Positions 25,823 to 38,700 of a stretch of 64,000 nt of DNA are shown piece by piece. Source of the DNA: Amyelois transitella (lineage: Eukaryota > Arthropoda > Insecta > Lepidoptera > Pyralidae); assembly GCF_032362555.1 (NCBI RefSeq), contig NC_083507.1, positions 4,529,001-4,593,000 on the forward strand, written 5' to 3'. A program made the translations under genes and the position numbers. The notes beneath the pieces were generated by a model, which saw only the letters and a program-made list of their open reading frames with translations, was not told where the DNA came from and did not search any database. Each line of letters starts with the position of its first letter. The first letter of the stretch is position 1.

Positions 25823-28239
25823 TTATGTACTTGTGTAAGTTTTTTTTATTAAAAGGCAACACAACAGACGCTAAGTAATAATATTATAAGGTTCTGCTCT
25901 GTTTTCCCCATTGCGGACCGGTAACAAAAAGTAAAATTATACCTATTTAGCTTAGAAGCTAAATACCACCCCCACTAACTCGTTGGCTCGTTCGGTTCAG
26001 ACTCGCTAGCCTCTAAGTGGAACATTTCGCAGACGCAGCCTCCATTAGTGGTGTTCGCCCAGTGTTCGCCGGACTGTCACAATCATTTTTCTTTCCCGCC
26101 GCCGCTAATTCTCAGCCCCGGTTCGCTGAGCAACTACCGCGACAGACACGTTTTGATATTTTCGCATTTTAATTTAGGGCGAAAGGCCCACAAAGTAATC
26201 ACGTATGCGGAACGTTTTGATTGGACAATTTCATGATTAATGGATGCGTGTAATTACAGATTTTGAAATTAGGTCTTTAAAAATTAATACCTTATAAGTC
26301 TATCATACAGAATTATCCTAAGAACGTCTATTGACGTACTTTCTGAGGCATATTTTCTTGATCAAATTTTTAAAATGATGATCAAGAACACGTTTTTCTA
26401 GTTGGACTGGTTTTTCCGAAAATTCTGCTACACCTTATTTCGACTTTATATGTTCCGCGAAAAAAGTTATACGTTTAAAATTATGCTAGAAATTAGTTTC
26501 TTGGTCCATGAGTCCCTATAAATATTGATAGGCGACGAAATTGAAATAGTATCAAGAAGCCGCAGTCGCCAAGCTCAGTTCGGGGCTGATATCGACTTTT
26601 ATTACTCTAGAGGGGTTGGTCATTAGCAGGATAAAGCGACTGCCACCTGATAAAGTGCGTTTTGTTGCTCACTTATTTATTTCGCCTTGCAAATAGGTGG
26701 CTGATATTTTGAGCACTATTAAAAAAGATACAATGTAATCGACAACATTAATTTTGAAATCGACGAGATATGTATATATCCGTCTAGAACAGTGCGATTA
26801 TCGAACTACCGGTATGACCTAATGGAATAAACGGAAACTTTTAATACACTAGTTCACTTATTTTTCATTCAGTATAAGTAAAATTAATTTAATTACCTGT
26901 CTAGTATTACTTGTTTAGTCGCTTCTTTTAACAAAGAGAGGGTATTAAGTTGATCATTACGAAAATGTTAGCATGCCTGCTAGTCGTTTCGCTAAAGGTC
27001 TGTAGTTTTTGAAAAGAAAGTTATATTTATTTCTATTAGATACATGAACGAACAGAGGCAGAACAGAATAGGCTATACATTAAAACCAAATTATATTCCT
27101 TAATTCGTCGGCAGCACGAAATAATGTACAATGTGGTACCGTGGCGGCATTGCGGCGATTATTAACACTTTACCTAGCGCGCTGTATGATTGATGACGAC
27201 GACTCCCGGTGAGTAATAGAGTGCCACAAACATATGATATTCGTTACCGCAAACCGCCTCGGAGCTCCTCTAATTCATGATTATTGTTCCCACGAGAACG
27301 GTAAACTTCACCAATGGAATGGAATAAATGAAAGTGTTAAATTGTTGTATTACATCGAAAAACGTATAGGTGTGGTGTGGTTCTTATTTGCAGCCTGTCA
27401 AATGAATAACATTTTCCACCCTAATAATATCACTTATGGAATATTAAAAAATCACAATTCATTTAAAAAAATCTTCATATCGATTCATCTTCCTAAAACC
27501 CCATTTTCAATATAATCGACATAATTCAGACATACGAGGCCTTTATGCCGCCCGTTAAAACACTAATCTGAAGTTTGAATATGATCTTAACTGAGATAAC
27601 ACTATAACAGGGTGACTATCTGATGCACGTATCTGCTTAAACTCGAATAACCATTATAATGCACGAGGGCAATTTGAAACAAGTCGGCAATTGCAGGCAC
27701 CACCCCTACAATACAACACTCCCCTTACAAATTAAGTGTAAAACAAACCTAATGAAATTTAAATATCTCCGGCGACGCAATAACTGTACAAATAAAATCA
27801 TGTCGCGGGGGAGAGTAATCGCTTCCATTGTGTGCACATTGTACGAAATATTCTCGTCGGGGGCTTTACGACCCTGTCACAGTAAAGTAGGGCTCTTTTC
27901 TCGTGTATTTAGTGGGATGCAGCGAGGAGTGTTATTACGACAGGGTAGTAAGAGCTCGGTATAATGTAAGAGGGGCGGGGTTGCTCTCTAGACAGTAATA
28001 GGCTCTTGGGGTGATAGGTAAACCTCTCATTGTTAGCTCGTTACGTTATAATTTGCAGTAACGCGTTTAGTTAGCCGCGTATACCGAAAACAAATCAGAT
28101 TGCGGTTGTGCTTGTATTTGCAATTTTATGATGTAATTGGTTTTGGATTCAGTCCAAATTGTATTTTATTTTTAGCTTTTTCAACTTAAAGCACATAACA
28201 TAGAATAAGTATGTAATATGATAATCTATGTCTTTTTAT

Positions 28240-28365
28240 CCATACTAATATTATAAAAAAAAATCCGTCTTTCACGTCAATGCCACTGAACCGATCTCCA
28301 TGAAATTTTGCATAAATATCGTATGAAATACGGAGAAAGACAGGAAGAAGCGGGCGCAAGCTAGT
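28240..28365 (+). repeat. Dispersed AT-rich repeat fragment
   Basis: Starts catactaatattataaa, contains cactgaaccgatctccatga and ends gggcgcaagctagt, like the repeat at 15245-15460. Confidence 0.5.
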
Positions 28366-29744
28366 TTGCTTATAAACAGAGTAGAAATACATTTTCGACC
28401 TAATGAATGAACTTGAAAACTTTAAAAAAAATCTACTTAATTACATTCAGCGATTTATTCAGCGGAACCATCATTATTCTAGCAGATTGAGTTGAGTATC
28501 CAAACGAACCACTTAAAGCGCGTTGCCGCCCCTCAAAGGAAGGATACTAATTTTCTTTCAACTTTAAAAGAAGCTTCCTTTCAAGAGTGGAAAAAAGTTA
28601 CAATCGAAAAGGAAATTTGCGTTTTAAATCCTCTAATGAAGCTGAGAAGTTTGTAATGGAGGGGCGAAAGGCTGCGCGCAAATTGAGGAAAACTTGGGAG
28701 CCACTTCGATGTTCGCTAGGTACTAACTTAACCTGTACGTGATGTATATTCATATAAGTAAATTCTTATACTCCAGGATGGTGTTCATGGGCGGACCCTG
28801 GACTTTCTTACAGGGAGAAGACACAACAATGACTACCTAACACCAAAAAGGATGATGATTAAATAAGCTATCTGACATTCCAACGATTCTCCGAAAATTT
28901 ATAATATCCTTTACCCTTCTACTGCCTTTAGTCTCGGTAAAATCCTCAGCACCATTAAGTGGAGCCCGAGGTTCAACAATGACCATAGATTCGGTAAGTA
29001 AAAATCGACGTCCATAATCGTATGAAGAAAATAAATTGATTTCATAACAAAATTTATTGTATAAATACTAATACATATTTTTTATATTACAATAATAAAC
29101 ATACACGGGAATTAACTATGTAAAGAAATATTATTTTCATATTAACAATAGTACAACCATATTCGAATATAATTTATTTATACTAGTGATCAGTTCGACT
29201 TGTGATCAACATAAAATGGAATAGAGGCACAATTTAATAGGTATTTGGAACAGCATGCACATTATTTGATTTCATAAAAACTTGGACAGACACGACATTT
29301 CATTATTGTGATTAACGATTTTTTTAAATGAATTGTGAATTTTTAAAATTCCACAATCAAAGGACAAATCAAAGATTCTCGCCATTTTCAATTTCTTGAT
29401 TTGTACAAAGATAAAGATTTACAGAAAGGACATTGGTTAAGTACTAAGCAATATGCCAATGGGAGCCACGATCAGACCGATATTAGATCGTAAAATACCG
29501 TTAAAAATCGCGCAATCTTTATACTTGTAATAAAAAACTGTAATGTTTGCAAAATCCGGGCACAATTCGGGGACTTAAACACAAACGTTGAAGGACCATG
29601 TCTTATTATCTCTTTTTCTAGCTTTGAGGTTAACTGGAGTGGTAAAAAGAGAGCTAAGATAACACTGGTTGCCTTTAAACTCGTTCGTGGATAAGGAGGC
29701 TGGTCTCTGTATAAGAGAAGCATAAAAATGTACCGAGCGGTGAT

Positions 29745-32700
29745 CTACTGTAGCACGGCCGCGTTGGCGATGATGGAAGGAGAGTTGATGGTCTCGCCGA
29801 GACTCTCCAGCAACTCCTTGCGGTAATCGTCGAAATCTCCGTCCACCTGCAAACAATCAACACATGTAATAAAACAAGAATAATTTTATCTATTATTTAC
29901 CTGCTTCATAGATAATTTACCAACTTCATTGTAGTGTAATTCAACTTAAGTGTCACTGTCACTGCACCATGTGATTCCCTACGCAGACCATTCCATTCTT
30001 TGGTTTGTACTTCGATGCATTAACAAGCGGCAAATTGAATTAGCATCTAGTACAACAACCATAACTCCAAGCAGGATTAGGTTTTGCAAGGTCAAGATCA
30101 GACGATAGCTTCGTGTAATTATCACATTATTCCTGGTCGGACCGCGGAGTCCTCCGATCTATACTGACTTCCTAAATGATGTCCATTACCAGATATGACA
30201 AATGATGCCCACCTCATTGATAGTCTGGTCCTCGATGACATAGAGCGCGCAGTCAGTCTCTCTGATGAGGCGCTCGTCGTGGGACACGATCACCACGCCG
30301 CCCTTGTACTGGTTGATGGCTTCGGCGAGAGCGTCTATACTCTCGATGTCCAAGTTGTTTGTAGGCTCATCCTAAATCAGACAATAACAAGGTATACTTC
30401 TTTTATAAAACACTCAATGTCAATTCAATGAACTAACGCCATCTGTTGTCACTTTAATGTAATAGTTAAGATGAAAGCTAACGCCGAAAGCATGAACAAA
30501 ATGTAGGAGGGGTAAAACTGCTTTCCTTATCCTACTTATTGTTTCAAATTCAAAATAAGATATACTTATATTAACACTTATATCACACTGTATCTATTAA
30601 TTTGAAGGCTAACCTGAGATTCTTATAGGCGATGGGCTAGCAACCTGACACTATTTGAATCTGAATTAACCATACAGCTGATCGTCGCCTTTCATTATTT
30701 TTTATACTGTTGGCTCTGTTTACCCCGCAAGGCATCTAGACTAGATTATATATATGTATAAATTCAATTTGAAACTATTTTCCTATATTCTGAATTTATA
30801 AAGTTAAAAAAATGTAGGGCTTACCCAATCAACGCAGTATATTCTTAAAAAGCATTACAAATCTTACCAATTATATGTACTATATGATGTATGTAATCTT
30901 ACCAATATAACAACATCTGGCGCCATCAGTGTCAACTCTGCCAAAGCCACTCTCGCCTTCTGCCCTCCGCTCAAGTCCTTCATCTTGATGGTGTGAGCGT
31001 GGCTCGCTAGACCGAACGTGCCCAGGGCCTTCCGCGCCTTTTCGTACTGAAGCCCGAACAAGCGCTGGAGGTACTCCGCCGGCGATTCTTCGGCTGTTAG
31101 ATGTTCACCGGAATGCTGATCGAAACGACCTATTCTCTGTGTGTACCAAAATATTATTGAAAAATAATATGATAATGTAATGATGAAAAAAATAATAAGA
31201 TCGTCGATATGAGATCGTAAGAGGGTTGGCTTATATATAAAATTTGATCAGATTAAGTTCTCTTTTCCACATCATAACACTTTCCGGTTGCATTCTTTTG
31301 TGATTGCTTCAAATATTGGGCTCTAATACACAAAAAATATATCTGAAAAAGACAACATTATCATAGGAAAAGTCTAGAATGACCTAGACTATCAGATAAA
31401 TAATTATGTGCGCATATTTCCTGTAACCTAACCATGCTTATTATGAGATATTTACCTCTCAATAAAAATCATAAAGAAACATAACAAAAACAAAATCAAC
31501 AGTAGAGCCACTTACCAATCTATGATTCCTAATTAGTTCACCACGAATGGGACTAAGTTCACCCACTAGTAGTTTGAGGAAAGTAGACTTGCCAACCCCG
31601 TTGGGGCCCACTATCGCGATACGCGAGTTCAGATCTATACCGAAGTCCACGCCTATGAACAAAGGCTTCTGGCCTGGGAAGTTGAAGTCTACATCTGTGG
31701 AAGAAAGCAAGGATTAGTACATAGTCTTGCGCGATACATGACTGTGGTAATCTATATTCCATTAACGTACAACCTATCGACTTTGGATAAAATTTGCCAG
31801 TCAAAATTAGGCATATACCGAACCCGTACTGGTGCTGCTAACCAGTACAGGACGAATTATTCCAGTTTATATTGTGGCAACTAACATAATGCACCGGTGT
31901 TGCGGGAAGATTTACTAGCTACAACTGTTTTAAACGTCCGCTATTGCTCCATAGCAATTTTGTTAAAGAAACTCCCCATGCAAGCCAAGTATATATACCC
32001 TTTCTGACGCCGCAACAAAGTCACCAATGCCGCACCGATATCTGCGTTCTTGCGAGAACTCCTAGAACTCTTACTGACTACAAATTGGTTAAATTATTCG
32101 CCATGTTTCGGGAGAAGGCATCTTTTCTAAGTTTTTTAAACCTAAGAAAAAATACGACTCACCGTGCAAGCCTAGTATAGGCGGCTGAAGAGGCGGTGGG
32201 TCGGGGAAGCTGAATTTGACGATATACTCTTTGGGCCGCTGCAACAAAGTCACCGGCGCCGCACTCTCGTCCGCCTCCTCGCGCGACGACTTGCTGCGAT
32301 TCTTCTCTTGCTTGCGAGTTAACGCGTCTTTTTGTTTCTTTTCCTGCACGACAATTATCGTATATGAGCCAATATTCCGGATTAAAAATAAATTCCCTGG
32401 TGTTATTTACCTAAACGGATAAAAAATATAGCCACGATCTCCTTACTGGACCGCACCATATAAATATTACGATGTGGGTTTTTTTTTGCTGATCATGCAT
32501 CAGTCTATAAGCAGATTTGTTGTAGGTAAAATTGGTGATGATGTGTGGTAACTCACATATTTTATAACGCACAGGCAAACCGCTGAATGATCAGTGAAAT
32601 ATAATTGACTAACACCTTCTTAACATCCAATGAAAATTGACAGCATAGAACGCTAGCATGATTCCTAGTGCAAGCAACATGTGTCCTTATTTTCAAAGAT

Positions 32701-35700
32701 TTTCTCAACAGTTCGTGTATTTATAAAACAAAGACTTACGGCCTGTTTCTTCGACTGTCCGTGCGCCTTCAAATCTTTCAACCTCTTTTCTTGCTTCTCA
32801 TATTCTTTTATCATCTCCTTCCTCTTTTGTGCGTACATTTTCTTGAACATAGAATAATTTCCTTTGTAGTAGAATAATTTCTGTTGATCTAAATGTATGA
32901 TCTCATTACAAACATTGTCTAAGAAGGACTGGTCGTGAGATACAACTAATAGTGTCTTTTTCCAGCCTTGAAGATAACTAAAATAGAAAAGAAGAACATA
33001 TATGTGTAAAAAAAGTTAAGATTTAACAGAACAATTAATTACAAAATGAAACCTTTAAAACGACAAGCATGCGTGTGTCGTCAATTTGACAAAAAAATAG
33101 ATATTCACTTACTTGTCTAACCAAATAACGGCGTTAAGGTCCAAGTGATTTGTCGGCTCGTCGAGTAACAGAAGTGTAGGTTCTATGTATAAGGCCCTGA
33201 AAAACATTTAACATTAAAGTATTGGAAAACACAATACACTACAATTATTTTGAAACCCCAACCCCTTCTATTTTTTTCCTGTAAGTGTCTCTCAGCCGTC
33301 TCGCTTTTCACCCAGCTGTATCATTTCTAATTCCGCCGGTACACGGACGAATTACACAAAGTCCCAAAAAAATTACAAGACTTGTAGTATGGAGCTTATA
33401 GAGCGTATATAAAGATAAGTAGGTTATTTAAAAAGTCCATAAAAAATATTTAACTTCTACCGAAATTATCATCTAGTTGCATTATATCTATGATAGCTAC
33501 CTGGCTAGTGAGACTCTCATGCGCCAGCCTCCAGAAAAGTTCTTAGTGGCGCGGTCCTGCATCTCGCGACTGAAGCCCAACCCGGCCAAGATGCGCCGCG
33601 CGCGGGGCTCCGCGGAGTCTGCGCCGATCGCCTTTAACTCTGCGTACACCTGAATACAGAGGTCGTATTATATAGCACAGACAAATTACTATTAATAGCT
33701 TTTGTCTGCAACGTGATATATGTATGACGTTATGGACAAAAACGAGTTAGTATTTTTTCCTTACGATGTAGTCAGTCTCAAATAATGGCTAAATTATGAA
33801 ATTTAAATTCAGACTGGTTGCTCGCCCAACTCCCAAAGATAGAACCCCTCTTTTAATATAATCTCCTCTATTGATTGGTTTTTACAGTCTGCACGGGAAG
33901 AGATATTAGAATGAAATTGTTTAAAAATTCATACTTATATAAGTACTGTGTATTTTGATGATGAGAGAATGATATGACAGAGTCTTACGTCATTTAATCT
34001 GTCCTGTTTCTTGAGATCGCCTTTTTCTATTTCAGCTTCTAACTCTTTGCATTCTTTGAGTAACTCTGAAAATAAAAGAAATTAACTCAGCTTTTATGTG
34101 ATGATGATAATAAAATATGTAAAATTTTATTTACATTGATATCACAGTTTGAGTAAATAAAAAGTAAAAGCACTTTATTTCACGGAAAATAAAAACACTT
34201 AGAACATAAACAGTACAACAGTGAATAGTATACAAAAGGAATCTTAATTAGTAAAAAGTACTCACCAGTCCTCTTAACATCAGATTCTAGAATAGTGTCG
34301 ACCGCGCTCATATCACTAGCCGTGACCTCTTGCTCGCACAGCAGTATATCTATATGGGGTGGGAGCGGGAAAGCACGTTGTGCTAAATGTCTTAACAAGG
34401 TAGTCTTTCCGTGCCCGTTCGGACCGACGAGGCCGTAGTGACGCCCGTTCGCGATCAACAAGTTCGCGTTCACGAACAAATCTTTGCCTTTTGCTGCTAT
34501 CGAGAAGTTTTCAACTTTGATGTCCACTGCGTTCTCTAGTGCTGCCATCTGACCTGATAACAATAAAATGAAAATCAATATCAAATTTCGGTACAAATTA
34601 TATGTAACTAAAATAGTACTATGACAAGTATAATAAAGTTTAGGCGAATTATTTCGAATTTAAAGACAGGCATAAAACTAACCATCACACTGTAAAATGA
34701 AATTTCCCGGGATGAATATCCAAAATAAAACATTGTACTACAACCAAACTACCGATTATAATGATAGAAGATTCTTTATGCTTGCTGCTTCACTTCAAAC
34801 TATGTACAAGAGAAATTCATAAAATATTAATTATAAAAATAACTTTACCAGCAGATTTTTGCGCTTGGCTAACAGTGAAATTGGCGTCCAAATCGCTGTG
34901 GCCCTGGCCTCCTTTTTTGGTCAACATCTCAACTTGCTTCTCATACTCTTGCTGTTTCTTCAACTTTTTCTTCTCTTTGTGACTTAGTTTTTTCTCAACG
35001 GTTTCAGACAACTCTTTGCTAGGAAGTTCCGTAGGCTACAAAAAAAAAGATATTGCCAGATACAATATATTCTCACTTTTATTGGTTGTGTAGATTAATA
35101 AGTCTCTCAAAATTAGAAAATATTTTTTTGTAATAGGTACCTTATCATCAGTCTCTTTGGAAGCCTCGTCATCCGACATGTCACCATCAAGATCTTCTTG
35201 TTTCACTTTACTTTTTTTATCCTAGAAAAATATCTTAGTGAGATTATTATGAAAAAATACATGATTTTTTTAAAGGGAATGCACTATGCACCAAACAATG
35301 TGTATGTGTAGTGTATGTAATTATGCAAGTGTCATTGGGATCTTCAGAGTTAGGCTGCCTGTTCATTGGCGCGGAGCGAAGCGGCGACGCGGAGAAGCGA
35401 GGAAATATTGACTAATAGGATTGCGGAGACGGCACTGTATGCAAATTGGTCCGCCGCCTCGCTACGGAGCAATGGACAGGCAGCCTTAAGAACTGACAAA
35501 GCCAGTTTGCGACATCACACCTCTCCAGAACATGTGAATTTATTTGGTCCTACATACATACATACATATGGTCACGTCTATATCCCTTGCGGGGTAGAGA
35601 GCCAACAGTCTTGAAAAGACTGAATGGCCACATTCAGCTATTTGGCTTAATGATAGAATTGAGATTCAAATAGTGACAGGTTGCTAGCCCATCGCCCATA

Positions 35701-38700
35701 AAAGAATCCCAAGTTTGTAAGCCTATCCCTTAGTCGCCTTTTACGACATGCATGGGAAAGAGATGGAGTGGTCCTATTATTTTAATGTCTCTATGACAAT
35801 AGCTCACTCAATGTGCCAACAGACAAAATTATTTGAGCTTCTTCGTACTACCATTCTACCACCTTATCTTAAAAGTAACTTATATTTTAAATAAAGGTTA
35901 AAGACATAAAATTCCAAAAAATACCAACTATGTTGTATTTGAATCAACTTCAATACAAACCTTTGTTTTATTCTGCGATATTTCAGGTTCCTCTTCCTTT
36001 ATCTCAAATTTTTTGAGTTCATTTTCAATGTCGTCTATATTGTTCTTTTTTCTGTTTTTGCCTGAAATTGTTTGAAATCAAAGTTCAATTAGAAAGAAAT
36101 GGTTGTTTATGCATACATCCACATATCACATGTCATGATGTAAACAAAGCTAAGTCTCTGAAAGTACTAAGTTAAGACTAAATGTATTTGCTATTTCTTT
36201 AGTTAGCTTTTACGTCCATGGGTAAGGGAAAGAGTGGTCCTATTCTAAAGTGGTGGGAACAAACTGATACAATCATAAAACTTTTTTCACTTTTGTCTCA
36301 CCTTTACTTTTAACTGGCAATGCTGGTAGCTCATCATCATCAGATGATGGCATTTTTAATTCTTTGTCGCTGTCATTATCAGGCCAGTCATTTTTCTTAC
36401 CTGAAAACACCATACCTTTTATAAATGTATGTATCTTCAAGTAAAAATAACACAAAACTCTATTTTCAAACATATATGTTTCCATGTTGTAGGTAGGTAA
36501 ACTTAAAAATTTGCTTGACACACGTATCCATAAAACATAACATCCTAACAAAATAAAAAATACTTTGGGATTTCAATTATTATGAAATCATACAAACATA
36601 TAGTCACGTCTTTATCCTTTGCGGGGTAGACCTACAGTCTTGAAAAGACTAAAAGAGCTATGTTCATTCAATATGACTTTATGATTAAATTGAGATTCAA
36701 ATTGTGACAGATTGCTAGCATCAACTACCGACTACCAGAGGAATCCCAAGTTTATAAGCCTATCTCTCAGTCGCTTTTTTCGACATCCGTGGGAAAAATA
36801 TGGAATGGTTTAATTCTAATATGATGGAAACCACACAGCACACACATGGAATTACACATGATTAATATGTATGGGAAAATTTACACAGATTAAGCTAGAT
36901 ATCTCTTAGTATGTTGTATTTAAAGCTTACCCTTCTTTAACAAATAACACAGGTATTAAACCATAACACGTATTACGATACATGTTATGGTTTAACACCA
37001 TACACCTTTACTTTTTTATCATTGTAACATTATTCGAAACCTCAGAAAAAATTAAGGTACGTTCCCTGCGCCTTTAATGCTTGTATTATTTATAAATAGA
37101 ATAATGCAACGCAAAAGTTTAAATCAATTACCCTTTTTGTTCTTTGACTTTGAGACAGGTTTAGCCGTATTACTGGATACATTACTAGTAACTGATTTTG
37201 AGTCATCATGCTCATCATCAGATGATGCAGCTTCTACAGTTTTCTTTTTACTTTTAGCTGAAACAAATAAAAAAATTGTCTTGAATGTAAGAAAAGAAAA
37301 TTCGTGAAAACGAAAGTGATTGTATTGCACTTTTTACCTTCATCAGAAAAATAGGTATATTATATAAATTAAAATAGACCCCTTCACAGCATTCAGGACA
37401 GAGTTATTAATCTCCAAAAGACTTAAAGCCATTATCAAAACAATCTAAGGAATAGAATTGAGATTTATAAAGACATGACATCGATCATCGACATAGCCTT
37501 AAAGAATCCAGGATAATTATTTAATTTTATTTATATTATCTGAGCAGTGCAATCATTCATCGGCTCCTATTTATTCTAACTAGTAAAGTTGAGAAAATCA
37601 CCTTTCTTTTTCGAGACAGGTTTTGCAACTTCTTCTTCTGATACTTCCTGTAGTTCCACATCACTTTCATCATCTGACCAGTCGTCTTTCTTGCCTTTGC
37701 CTTAAAATTAATTATGATAATTTTAACATAAATTTCATATTAAAGACAAAGAAAGTGTTTATTTACTACTTTTGCTCACTGCTAGGGAAAAGTACCAGAG
37801 ATGTCATACCATCTCCAGCACTCCACACAATACGTAAACAAAATTTTATGGATATTGGTTTTAATGTGACAAACTAACAACAAACACATTTATAATATAA
37901 AATATGGACATATTCCTTTATGCTCATGCCGTGAGTTTATTTAAATGATGATAATTTTTTTATTGGACCAATTTTCATGATATGAAGTTTAAAGGTTTTA
38001 TTGAGTCAAAACAAAGCTATTGGTGACAGTTATAAGTAAATTGATCATATACATATTGGTATACTCGAATGCGAAACGGCATTAAGTCTGCCCTTTGTAC
38101 AGTTTTTTGTGCAATAAAATTTTAACATAAATAAATAATTAAACAAATACATACAGGACAGAAAGAAAAAAAATAACAAATTTAATTATTAATATTCTTT
38201 TTAAATGTGTATTTATGGCATATGTTTTATCTTTCCTTTTCTTACCAATACTAATACAAAACTGTTCATTGTGAATTTTATATTTAAGGATTTTATTAGT
38301 TATTTAGTTTAAATACATTAAGATCTATTTTAGAATGGTTTGAATCTATATAAAATACATATTCGTAACAGAGGGCATCAATTGGCACTTACCCTTCTTT
38401 TTTTTGTTTCCTTTACTCACAGGTTTTGATGCGGTACTAGGATTACTTACAACTGATTTACTATCTTCATCTGAAAGTTCAGGATCTTTTTTTTTATTTT
38501 TTGCTGAAAAATGTAACTTTGTCAATATACATTTGATAAAAGACAATAGGCTATTTGACAAAGTTCTAAAAACTATCTTAGGGTATTTATTTGTTTATAA
38601 GGAGCCCTACAAAAATACTTTTCTGCCTTTATTACAGCTATTTTATTAAAAAATCGAAAAAGAAAATGAAATATTCAAATATGCCGCCAAAACGCGACTT

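Larger units (their letters stand above)
16964..29744. other. 12.8 kb stretch without a recognisable gene
   Basis: It runs from the Dnal1 stop to the ABCF1 stop, so it includes both 3' untranslated regions. Open frames inside are short and do not look like proteins; the longest (minus strand, 17710-18075) starts at TTG, has its first ATG at residue 38 and shows no domain or splice partner. Only a few interspersed repeats are visible (near 22.7, 25.6 and 28.3 kb) plus a hairpin at 18493-18559, so it is relatively repeat-poor. GC-richer islands (near 19.9, 21.9, 24.9-25.2 kb) alternate with AT-rich DNA. This could be long-range regulatory DNA, but nothing here proves it. Confidence 0.55.

Noticed and set aside
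27659-27964. 101-aa plus-strand open frame
   Set aside because: Random-looking composition, no domain, no transcript-like context.
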